NCBI GenBank assembly: GCA_964006375.1 | Contig: OZ023267.1 | Location: forward strand, 28,084,739-28,148,738 | Source of the DNA: Tillus elongatus | Lineage: Eukaryota; Arthropoda; Insecta; Coleoptera; Cleridae | Reading direction: 5' to 3' | Length of the DNA: 64,000 bases | Part shown: piece after piece, positions 1 to 8,766 of the stretch | How the letters are laid out: the number at the start of each line of letters is the position of its first letter | How positions within the stretch are numbered: position 1 is the stretch's first letter | Translations under genes and position numbers: made by a program | The notes under the pieces: generated by a model | What the model saw: only the letters and a program-made list of their open reading frames with translations | The model's database searches: none | Told to the model about the DNA's origin: nothing

Positions 1-295
1 TTTTTGTAAAAGTTCTGAGAAACATTTTTAGTGAACCTTCATGGAAACAAATTTTAATCTTGTCCTCTTTTTGTCGCCTAAAGGCAAAAATGACTTCTCA
101 TGTTTCAATTTTTTTAAAGCTATAAACTCAGAATTTGGTATACACTAGTCTACAACCCTTTAGAATATTCTACTCTTTAGAATATTGTACTTGAATAACT
201 TCATCTTCGAAGATGCAAGGATTTTCCGGAATTGCGTAAAATAATCCAGCAAAAACTGGTTCGTTCGGGCTGACTAACAAATGTATCTAAGCTAT
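1..295. other. Unannotated 5' flank
   Basis: AT-rich sequence with no open reading frame or motif I recognise. A short direct repetition around 'ctttagaatatt' lies near 160-190. It runs up to the start of the LTR copy at 296; the last bases before that copy are 'gctat', which matters for the target-site argument in the next entries. Confidence 0.4.
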
Positions 296-729
296 CGTCA
301 CATTTGTCTATGAGAATTAAGTTTAGGAACTTTGTTACTTCTATGGTAGTGTGTTGGTAACAGCGAACACTCTGGAACGATATTTCTAGAAGAAACCAGA
401 AGTGACAGGTGTAGAATAGTGTAGAAGGTCTAGAATCTCTAGAGTGTATAAATAGACGAGCAGTGCGCAGAGTAAGTCAGTTCCGTATTGAGTAGTGTGG
501 TGTAACAGAAGTGATTATAGAGTATTAGGCGAGTCAACAGTAAGTGTTGGTGCACAAGGAGCGATCATAGAAGGCGACAGTGGAATATAGTTTTATGGAC
601 ATTTAACAATAGAGAAGAGAAATATTTTAGTTGACACTGGTGTTGGAAAATAGTTGGTAATAATAAATTAGTGGTTTGGAAAGCTGTGTTTTGTTAATCA
701 ACAAATCCAGAACCCCGTAGAACGTAACA
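296..729 (+). repeat. 5' LTR copy
   Basis: Aligns without gaps to 3603-4036 (constant offset 3307). About a dozen substitutions fall in the first ~330 bases and none that I can find after ~626. A TATA box (tataaata, 447-454) lies before a likely transcription start. The copy starts CGTCACA instead of TGTCACA, so the terminal TG is mutated. It is not followed directly by a primer-binding site: a duplicated flank (730-993) intervenes. Confidence 0.8.
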
Positions 730-993
730 CTATTTACAAAATGGTAGGCACCTGCCAAATATATTAGTGTTCCTTCGTTAGTCCCTAGGATGAATTCATC
801 GGCCAAACCAGGCAACCCGGTTTTTTCTAAACAAGTTTTTTTAGATGAATTTGTTTATCCGAAACAAATTGTTTTGTTATTGTCTGTGACTTAAAATATA
901 TTTGTTAAGAATCGCGATCAGCACGCGTTTGCTGCGTCCAGCAATTTGTTAATTATTAAACTACAAAATCGTTTCATTTTGCCTCTAAAAGAA
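730..993 (+). repeat. Duplicated copy of the 3' flank placed behind the 5' LTR
   Basis: Identical to 4037-4300, which lies outside the element on its 3' side. It begins CTATTTAC and includes a 'tttgctgcgtccag' stretch (931-944) resembling the 3' terminus of the GTGAATTTTC repeat family found throughout this window. Its presence inside the element is not explained by retrotransposition; ectopic recombination or gene conversion from the 3' side is the simplest reading. An assembly artefact is also possible. Confidence 0.75.
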
Positions 994-1075
994 AATAATT
1001 GCTTATAATAAACTAGTAGTTTGAAAAGCTGAACCCCGTAGAACGTAACAGCTGGTGTCAGAAGCGGGATTTTCA
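994..1075 (+). other. Second LTR terminus and primer-binding site
   Basis: Bases 1003-1050 are a diverged second copy of the LTR 3' end (…gaaccccgtagaacgtaaca), and TGGTGTCAGAAGCGGGAT follows at 1053-1070, the expected position and form of a tRNA primer-binding site. I do not assign the tRNA. This is the true junction between LTR and internal region. Confidence 0.65.
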
Positions 1076-1219
1076 AGCTGCTAGTGGAAATATTTTCCAG
1101 AATATTCGCTGAACAACGTGAAAACTGTTAGAATCTCTGGAAGATCAGTGTCAGCAGTGATTCATAACTGAGTGTGTTCTTGAAACAGAATAAAGTGTGT
1201 ATCAGCTTTAAGTACATCT

Positions 1220-2455
1220 ATGCCTAAGACACGTAGCGCAACAGCCAATATGGACGCCCAGCTATTGGAAATTATTTAAAAAATGGACGAAGAAGCTAAC
1301 TTAGCACGAAAAGAAGCCAGAAAAAGAGATGAAGGAGCAAGAAAAAGAGACGAAGAAGCGAAAGATAAAATGAGAAAAGGAGATTAAGAGACCAAAGAAG
1401 AAATGAGAAAAATAGATGAAGAGGTCAGAAGAAGAGACGAAGAAGCCAAAGAAGAAATGAGAAAAAGAGATGAAGAGGCCAGAAAAAGAGACGAAGAGAT
1501 AAGAGAGGAACTGAGAAAAAGAGACGAAGAAGTCAAAGAGCAAATGAGAAAAAGAGATGAAGAGGCCAGAGAAAGAGATGAATAATCCAAAGAAGAAATG
1601 AGAAAAGGAGATGAAGAAGCCAGAACAAGAGATGACGAAACAAAGAAAATTCTGCAAGAACAAGCCAGCAGAATTGAGAATATTATTACTTCGTGTGTGG
1701 ACGAACGTATGAAGCAGGTAAAAGACGACACCTTCCAACAGGTAGAAAGCAGAGGAAGGTGTATCACCGACGATGTACATGACAAGCTGACGAATATACA
1801 AGAGGAAGTGCATCAGAAAATACAATCACAAGAAAATACGTGCGAAACCCTAGCCAAAGGAAACATCAGGCTCAAAGATAGCCCGGTCGCAAGAATTAAG
1901 GTCCCCACATTTGATGGCTCAGTCCCGTAGGGTATTTATCTACGCCAGTTCGAAGCTGCTGCTACAGCAAATGGTTGGGGCGAGAGAGAGAAAGCGGCCT
2001 CGTTAATAGTAGCTCTCAGATGAGATGTCCTAGATGTGCTCCAAGGTATTCCCACGGAAGAACCGTTGGGTTTTGACAGCATTAAACATCAATTAGAGAT
2101 GAGGTTTGGCGACCAGCATTTACAGCATCTGTATCGATTGCAGTTGAAAAATCGTTGTCAAAAATCGGGCGAAAGTCTCCAACATCTCCACGCCGACGTT
2201 GTCAGACTGACACGATTAGCCTACCCCATAGCTCCGATAGAGTTTTTAAACCAACTGTCGCTGCAAACCTTCATTGACGGCATAAGAGATACCGACACGC
2301 AACAGGCGCTGATGATGGCGAGACACAAAAACTTGAACGATGCTTTGGCACATTCCTTGGAGTTTGAAGCGGTAAAGCAAGCGTCAGAAAGTCATGTAAA
2401 AGTTGCAGTCTTCAAGTCCAAGAAGAAAATAAAAGAGATCCATCCAAGATCATGC
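1220..2455 (+). pseudogene. Decayed gag with coiled coil and retrotransposon-gag domain
   Basis: One frame runs from the ATG at 1220 to 2464 but holds stops near 1277, 1385, 1583, 1928 and 2021. The first third is a highly charged heptad-like coiled coil built from repeats of the type 'RKRDEEA' (about 1290-1650), followed by a region ending 'RIKVPTFDGS', typical of the start of the capsid-like domain. Bases 2036-2400 encode a retrotransposon gag domain ('MRFGDQHLQHLYRLQL' and 'FIDGIRDTDTQQAL'). The repeats could have grown by slippage. Not functional as it stands. Confidence 0.75.
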
Positions 2456-2640
2456 AGCTACTAGAGACAATAGCAGAACAAATAAGGCCGACGTCTCATG
2501 GACACCCAATAAGAGCTCACCGTACAAATGCTTTGCGCTGCTGGAACTGCGGCAAGGTGGGACATATAAGGGGCGAATGTTGGGCTCTAAGATCACGCGC
2601 AAGGGAAAAAGTAAAGCTAAGGCCGGTAACCATTTCTTAG
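2452..2640 (+). pseudogene. Gag nucleocapsid zinc knuckle
   Basis: Encodes CWNCGKVGHIRGEC, a perfect CX2CX4HX4C knuckle that binds nucleic acid in gypsy-type Gag proteins. It sits in a different frame from the gag domain before it, so a frame break separates them near 2450. It is followed by a basic tail (SRAREKVKL). Confidence 0.8.
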
Positions 2641-3150
2641 GTTAACGATTCTGACAGCGCTCTCATCGTAGAGAGAGAGCCAGACAGTGTGTACAGAGTA
2701 AATGCAGCCGGTGGTGATCGGATTAAGGTATTTGGCGAAACTGACGTCGAGCTGCAAATTAGGATATGGAAGGCAAAGCAGAGAGCCATAGTCGCCGCCA
2801 TATCAGACCCGAATATAATTGGCTTGGTCATACTTCAGGGTCAGTGCGCTAAACTTGATCTTGGCACTAACATGCTGACTATCGGCGGTGAAGAAATAAT
2901 TATGACGCCTGGCAGTAACCTGGTAGTGCGGAAAATCACCATAGAGGAAAATAGCAACGCCTGCCATGACAGTGCCATTCCAGTGAAGAGAGCTGTGAGA
3001 GGAAGAGACGTCCCAGTTACTCAGCCAGAAGCAAGTGGAGAAGAAAGTACGAGCGAAATACAAGACGAAGGGTGCAAAGACCACGTAAATGTGCAGCCAA
3101 CCCAGAAAAAGGCCAGTAAACTTATTTGTTGGACCAGAGCCGATGTCTAA
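2641..3150 (+). pseudogene. Partial retropepsin-like protease with the active site missing
   Basis: The reading contains 'YRVNAAGGDRIKVFGETDVE' and 'IIGLVILQGQCAKLDLGTNM', which match the middle and C-terminal part of gypsy proteases (flap region and the 'ILGxDFL' strand). The N-terminal DTG catalytic motif is absent: the text passes straight from the post-knuckle linker to the flap region. The next residues are an acidic linker with no reverse transcriptase. Confidence 0.65.
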
Positions 3151-3153
3151 AGG

Positions 3154-3591
3154 ATGAATAGGGCCCGGCGAGATATTTGTGCAAGTCGAAACATCAGAAC
3201 AGCAGCCACTACACGCAAGAACCAGTACCATCTAAGAACTTCGCTTGAAGGAAGCCCCGACATATTGACGAGAAGGAAAACCATCCACTCTACTGTCGGA
3301 ATGCATATTCGAATAGAAAGCGACCGCATGAAGACCCGTTATGACGTGCCACCTAATTCAGCTGATTTTAAAGAAGAAGGTCGGGTGTTGTTAAACAAGC
3401 CAGTACGATGCAATCGACGGTCACCTAAACTACAGAAATTATGGGAAGGTCCTAATAAGGTGGTCAAAAGGATCAATGACGTTGTCTATCGAATTCAGAG
3501 GAGCCCGAAGAGCAAGATGAAGGTGGTACATATGCACAGACTTACACCATACCAAGAAACGTCAGAATTTGACCGGGACGATCAAATATAA
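3154..3591 (+). pseudogene. Integrase C-terminal tail fragment
   Basis: Contains 'RRSPKLQKLWEGPNKVVKRI' and 'KMKVVHMHRLTPY', the small C-terminal (GPF/Y-like) domain that follows the integrase core in 412/mdg1-like elements. The DDE core, RNase H and reverse transcriptase, several kilobases in a complete element, are gone; the deletion lies between about 3150 and 3300. Confidence 0.7.
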
Positions 3592-3602
3592 GAGGGGGGC
3601 AG
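3589..3602 (+). other. Polypurine tract
   Basis: aagaggggggcag directly precedes the TGTCACA start of the 3' LTR, the expected place for the plus-strand primer. Confidence 0.7.
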
Positions 3603-4036
3603 TGTCACATTTGTCTATGAGAATCAAGTTTAGGAACTTTGTTACTTCTACGGTAGTGTGTTGGTAACAGCGAACACTCTGGAACGATATTTCTAGAAGA
3701 GACCAGAAGTGACAGGTGTAGAATAGTGTAGAAGATCTAGAATCTCTAGAGTGTATAAATAGACGAGCGGTGCGCAGAGTAAGTCAGTTCCGTATTCGGT
3801 AGTGTGGTGTAACAGAAGTGATCATAGAGTATTAGGCGAGTCAACAGTAAGTGTTGGTGCATAAGGAGCGATCATAGAAGGCGATAGTGGAAGATAGTTC
3901 TATGGACATTTAATAATAGAGAAGAAAAATATTTTAGTTGACACTGGTGTTGGAAAATAGTTGGTAATAATAAATTAGTGGTTTGGAAAGCTGTGTTTTG
4001 TTAATCAACAAATCCAGAACCCCGTAGAACGTAACA
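3603..4036 (+). repeat. 3' LTR
   Basis: Starts TGTCACA after the purine tract and ends GTAACA. TATA box at 3754-3761. Followed by CTATTTAC, the flank also copied behind the 5' LTR. Confidence 0.8.
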
Positions 4037-4772
4037 CTATTTACAAAATGGTAGGCACCTGCCAAATATATTAGTGTTCCTTCGTTAGTCCCTAGGATGA
4101 ATTCATCGGCCAAACCAGGCAACCCGGTTTTTTCTAAACAAGTTTTTTTAGATGAATTTGTTTATCCGAAACAAATTGTTTTGTTATTGTCTGTGACTTA
4201 AAATATATTTGTTAAGAATCGCGATCAGCACGCGTTTGCTGCGTCCAGCAATTTGTTAATTATTAAACTACAAAATCGTTTCATTTTGCCTCTAAAAGAA
4301 TCTTACATAACAATAACGGTTGTGAGAAACATGTTAATAGCAGAACGATTAAACAATCCAGTGCAATTGGAACTGCGCCAGGCAATACATATATACTGTC
4401 CAAACCGAATGCTGGCATTTCTTCGGACAATGGTGGAAAAAATAATAAAAGAATTGGTGCTCAAAGTTAGATCTGTATCATTTGTATAATTTATCTTTTC
4501 ATGGTCTGCTGACGATGACTTCAAAACGATTTATCGTCTAAAACTTGCTCTAAATATTAAAAGCTGCAATTAACTAAAAATTTCAAGCTGGTTATATCAA
4601 AATAAATAAAATAATTATGTGCCTGAAAATGACAATTTATTAATAAAACATTATTAATAATATATTACATACCTTGATGGAACTAACTCTCTTTCTGAAA
4701 TAATTATCGGTGCTTATCACAGGTTCCAATCTTCACCTTGTGAACAACCGAAACATTTTCAATTTAAAAGTC
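4037..4772. other. Flank with no recognised gene
   Basis: Bases 4037-4300 are the source copy of the duplicated flank. A 78-codon frame at 4253-4489 begins in that flank and has no domain I recognise; I do not call it a gene. The remainder is AT-rich and featureless to me. Confidence 0.4.
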
Positions 4773-5241
4773 GTTTAAACCCAAGGTTTATAGATTAGAC
4801 AGGTTGTCTGGTAACTCCGAGAGGGGAGAGACGCGAGAGGAGGGTAATACGTCATGTGAAGTCTAAATGCCAAAAGTTAAAGTTTGGCTTTGGCGCTTTA
4901 AATAATATTTATTAGAAATTTAGGTAACTTTTAATGTGTTTTCTAAAAATTTGTCGAATACCATCAGTTACAGACATATTTTAATGTTTATTTTGTACGA
5001 ATTAGCATTTAAATCGAAACTATTATCTTAAAGACTGTATTTTATTTTTTAATGTGTTTTGTTGTAATGTTGTAAATATAAGTGTACAGTGAATCAACCT
5101 TAGGACGAATTGGACGTTATTTAATCAAGAATTAGATCGGTAATTCATCATATAGGTAGATATGTGTTTAATTTCAAAAAATAAATTATACATACTTAAA
5201 AAAGAAGCCAATAGATAACTTAACCTAAATATGTTTTTAGA

Positions 5242-5920
5242 TGCCCAGTTTCTAACGTATCAACGTGCAAAAATAATGCTAAAACTGCAAAGGAAAGTGA
5301 AGAGACACTTTCCTTCTTTTCTTTTCCTAAAAGGCCTAAGATGAGGATTTTGAAGATGAGTTGCGGGCTAGGATACTGAATACACATCCGACGCATCTAA
5401 AAAATCAGGTACAAAGTTTGTCTTTGTTGGTTTTGATTATTTATGTATTTTGTGTAAGAGTATGTAGTATCTACGTATTAATTGAAGTTTGCCTAAGACC
5501 TATTATACCTACTTGTAGTAATAAATTTATATTTTCAGCTGTTCCCTCATTAGATCTGTTGAACGGGCAAGAAAAACATAATGAGAGTGAAAGATCCAAG
5601 AGAATGATGCATAAAAATAGGAAAGCTATTGTGAAAAGTTTAATTAGCAGGAATGAAGAACCATCATTGAACATCACAGAATCAGCTAATTGAATTAAGC
5701 GTCAAGAGGAAAATTTGAGCATAGACTTGTCAGAAAGACCACCCCTTAGTAAAGGAACAGAGTATGATATCTTAAAAAGAAAATATCAAGAATTGCAAAT
5801 AAACCTGTGTTTCAAGAAAAAAATAGATTACTATGAAAATCACTAAAAATTTAATGCAGCAACATATTTCTGATCTAGAAAAAGGGCTTGAAGAAGCTGG
5901 AATTAACGTTGAGGATACAG
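5242..5920 (+). pseudogene. THAP-domain transposase N-terminus (decayed)
   Basis: From 5242 the sequence reads CPVSNVSTCKNNA, then LSFFSFPKRPK and SCGLG, with DTEYTSDAS in the next frame: the Cys pair, 'F-FPK-P' core and 'CGLGD' segment of a THAP zinc finger. An apparent intron follows (gt near 5409, ttttcag ending 5538), and the next exon starts 'AVPSLDLL', the short motif that often follows THAP domains, with a basic stretch and a coiled-coil-like segment to about 5920. At least one frameshift and several stops are present. No catalytic domain is visible in the rest of the element, so it is internally deleted. Confidence 0.6.
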
Positions 5921-6015
5921 TGAAATAGCCTTTAGAGATCTTTTAACTTCTTATCAAATAGAAATTATATAATAGCACAATATAGTATTTTAATATCAAA
6001 TATAAGATATATATT

Positions 6016-6567
6016 TTTTTGCTTACAAAGTGATTGCAAAAATTATAAAGCTACGATGTTATATGTGTACAAATAGATAGCTACATAAATATTATATACT
6101 AAAGTTATTTGCTTATTGTGCTAACCCAGTGTACTATTTTACTATGAGTTTTTTGCTTAGAAATTGTTTGTAAAAATTATAAACCTACGACGTTGTATGT
6201 GTACAAATAAGTACTTACCTAACTATTATGTGCTAAAATTATTTACTTATTATATATATAGTAGTCCAATGTATTATTATTTTACAATCCGTAACAAGAT
6301 GTATGGTTTTTGGCTTTGAAATTGATTGTAAAAATTATAAACCTATTATTTTGTATGTATACAAATAAATACCTCCTTAAATATTATATACAAACATTAT
6401 TTACTTATTGTGCTATCTCAGTGTACTATTTTACAACTCCAAAGATCTAGGAGTTTTGTGGTTGTAAAATGATTGCAAAAATTATAAACCTACTATTTTG
6501 TATGTGTAAAAATACATACCTACTTAAATATTATAAACTTAAAAAATTTACTTATTGTGAAAGTTGC
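6016..6567 (+). repeat. Four diverged tandem repeats of ~120-160 bp
   Basis: Units begin near 6016, 6146, 6307 and 6451. Each carries 'attgtaaaaattataaacct' or close variants, then 'ttgtatgtgtacaaata', and (first three) 'cagtgtactattttac'. They sit inside the TIR element next to its right terminus, a position where transposase-binding repeats are often found. Confidence 0.75.
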
Positions 6568-7048
6568 ATGTTATTAAATGAAGCTTATCAAGTAAAATAG
6601 GAAAACAATTAACAAAAAAGAAACCAAAAACCTAGATTGCAGTTCAGAAGACGAAAATTTTGTCCAATTTGGGGCATTATGAATTTATATTTCATAAATA
6701 TTATTTAATTTTTAATCCTTTTCAAGATAAACCAATCAACGGAATCCATTACTTTGAAATAGAATAATATCCTAAAACTTCAATACTTTCTGTTACTATG
6801 TGAACAAAATCTTAATTTGAACTTATTATTAGATGTTTAATCTTGTAAAAGTTCAAAAAGAACATAACTTTGTCAAGACGGACATGTAAATGCCAGCTGG
6901 TTTCTATATTCAATGCACCATTAATCCACTATATTTAAATTCGGACTTCATGTGACTTATTCCCGCGTCACTTTCTGATTAGTCGAAAGTTACCAGACAA
7001 CCTATCTAATCCATCAACCTTGGTTTAAACCTACTAATTTTTCTACTA

Positions 7049-7681
7049 GGTGGGGCAAAAGTAATGTCATAATGTGAAGGCGTTCTAATTTTGGCAAATA
7101 TCGTCAAATGTCAATGTGCTTTGACATTTATGTTGGAGACTGATAGAGAATTTGTTGACAAGCATTGGAGCGATACGCGATACACACTTCAACAACGCGG
7201 AATTATTCCTACTGCTTATTTATCCAATATCCGGTCTGTTGTATTAACGAAGCTGAATCGCGTCGTCGTTTCTCTTCTTGTCCTGCACCATGTGCGCAAA
7301 TAATTAAGGGTTTGGCTGAGCATCTCTAAACTGGGTCCTCTAGAGATGCCACAAAAAGTGGCCGGCCCCGTATTGATCGTTTCACCGAGAATATCGCCGC
7401 TGTGGATGAAGACGTCCGACAGAGTCCACTAACATCGACGAGACAACGATGCACACAAGTCAGTCAAGTGAGGTTAACTTACTCCCATGCTCTGTTAAAC
7501 CTGGTACAAGAAGAGCATGATTCCGTATACAAAATCATAATGTGGGACGAGGCCAATTTTCGATTGGTTGGTTATGTGAATAGACAAAATTCGCGTTTCT
7601 GGTGCGCGCAAAATCGACATGAAAAAGTGATTGGCCCTTATTTTTTTAGGAGGCCGATGTACCACCATAACCGAAATTGGT
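7049..7681 (+). pseudogene. Tc1/mariner-type transposase relic
   Basis: Starts with GGTGGGGCAAAAGTAATGTC (7052), a mariner-style terminus. Reading frames give an N-terminal helix-turn-helix-like part, 'ATKSGRPRIDRFTENI' (7350-7400) and 'IIMWDEANFRLVGYVNRQNS' (7540-7595), which holds the first catalytic Asp ('WDEA'). It is cut off at about 7681, where LINE sequence begins, so the DDE/D triad is incomplete. Frameshifts occur between the segments. Confidence 0.65.
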
Positions 7682-8720
7682 GACGAAGAAATCTCTTTGC
7701 TGCCTACATGGATTATAAAAAGGCGCTTGACTCTGTTCCACACAAATGGCTCATAAGTGTGCTGAAGATGTATAAGATCGATACTTACATCCTGAGGTTC
7801 CTGGAACACACAATGTCTACCTGGAGAACAAAGATTCAGTTACGGCTACAAACGGCTGACAACATCGTAACCAACACGATACCAATTAGAAGAGGTATAT
7901 TTCAAGGCGACTTGCTAAGCCCATTGTGGTTCTACCTCGCATTGAATCGACTATCAAACCGCCTGAACTTCATCAGATGTCCTCGGCTTTTCCAAGTTTC
8001 AATTTTGGGGATCAGCATGTGAGAAAGGTTGAAAAACGTCAAATGCCGCATGTGCGACAATATGGAGAAAGGCATGGACCACACCCTTGCAGGCTGCTCA
8101 GTGCTGGTTCCGGGGTCCTACCTGGATCGACACAACAGAGTTGGGAAGATCATACACCTAAAGCTGCGGAAGAAATACATGGGTCTTACAAATCATATTC
8201 CATATTACCAATATGATCCGCCAAACATCTGCGAAGATGAAGAAATCCGTCTTTATTTGAACAGGAAAATACAAACACATCAACCAATCCCAAACAACAA
8301 CCCTGATCTCGTTCTGACGTTCAAAAAAGACAAAAAGATGTTTTTGGTAGACTTCGCGATATCACTTCCCGGTAATATGCAAAAAACATACACGGAGAAA
8401 ATTAATAAATATTTACCACTGTGTGGTGAGATTCTCCAGATGTGGCATATGGATATAGTTATGGCAGTCCCCATTGTTGTCGGCGCACAGGGGAAATACC
8501 AAAAAGCCTGAAGAAGAGCCTTAAAGCACTGGGACAAGAATGAGAATTATACCTACTCATTCAAAAATCGGTTGTAATGGATGCTTGCCGTCTCTTCCGG
8601 GGGGTAATGGGTGACACCCATCTGAATTTTTAATACATAAACTCAAGCTGGCCATCTTGTCCTGGACTAATGTGTCATTGCTTTATGCTCACTTCTTGAA
8701 AGGAAGTGTGGACAACGAAC
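7682..8720 (+). pseudogene. R4/Dong-like non-LTR retrotransposon fragment (RT + RLE)
   Basis: Bases 7708-7990 encode reverse-transcriptase blocks ('MDYKKALDSVPHKWL', 'RRGIFQGDLLSPLWFYLAL'). After an internal deletion near 7990, 8029-8511 encode a CCHC finger (CRMCDN…HTLAGC) and a restriction-like endonuclease: 'NNPDLVLTFKK…LVDFAIS' supplies the PD…D motif, with a Lys downstream. That finger-then-RLE order at the C-terminus is specific to R2/R4-type LINEs, which nick a target and prime reverse transcription there. The 5' end is truncated and lies in the mariner relic. The catalytic 'YxDD' box is in the deleted part. Confidence 0.7.
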
Positions 8721-8766
8721 AATAATCATAATAATAAAAAAATAATAGTAATAAGAATAAGAAGAA
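8721..8766 (+). repeat. TAA-rich simple repeat between LINE copies
   Basis: Runs of (AAT)n and AAG-like triplets (aataatcataataataaa…). It forms the 3' tail of the first R4/Dong-like fragment and the 5' edge of the second. Confidence 0.7.

Larger units (their letters stand above)
296..4036 (+). mobile_element. Internally deleted Ty3/gypsy LTR retrotransposon (412/mdg1-like)
   Basis: LTR copies sit at 296-729 and 3603-4036. Between them are a decayed gag, a CCHC zinc knuckle, a partial protease and then directly the C-terminal tail of an integrase; reverse transcriptase, RNase H and the integrase core are missing. A purine tract (3589-3602, aagaggggggcag) sits directly before the 3' LTR, whose start is TGTCACA and whose likely end is GTAACA. 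The tetranucleotide CTAT flanks the outer ends (292-295 and 4037-4040) and is a candidate target duplication. All frames carry stops, so the element is dead and could only move in trans. Family placement rests on the integrase-tail wording and the gag/CCHC layout and is an inference. Confidence 0.8.
4773..7030 (+). mobile_element. 2.26-kb TIR DNA transposon with THAP remnant
   Basis: Inverted termini of about 90 bp: 4773-4863 against 6944-7030 in reverse complement, sharing GTTTAAACC, 'aggttgtctggtaact' and 'atgaagtc' at matching positions (about three quarters identical). Inside are a decayed THAP-domain gene near the left end and four diverged tandem copies near the right end. THAP domains occur at the N-terminus of P-element-type transposases, so a P/THAP-related element is likely. 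I could not find an 8-bp target duplication at the apparent tips, so the exact ends may lie a few bases away. Confidence 0.7.

Noticed and set aside
627..815. 62-codon minus frame present identically at 627-815 and 3934-4122
   Set aside because: Identity comes from the DNA duplication; the frame spans the LTR end and flank and shows no domain.
1301..1825. 174-codon minus-strand frame opposite the first gag
   Set aside because: Antisense shadow of the charged coiled-coil repeat; Ser/Phe-rich only because the sense strand is Lys/Glu-rich.
4253..4489. 78-codon frame after the first element
   Set aside because: Starts within the duplicated flank, no domain, no homologous frame in the copy at 946.
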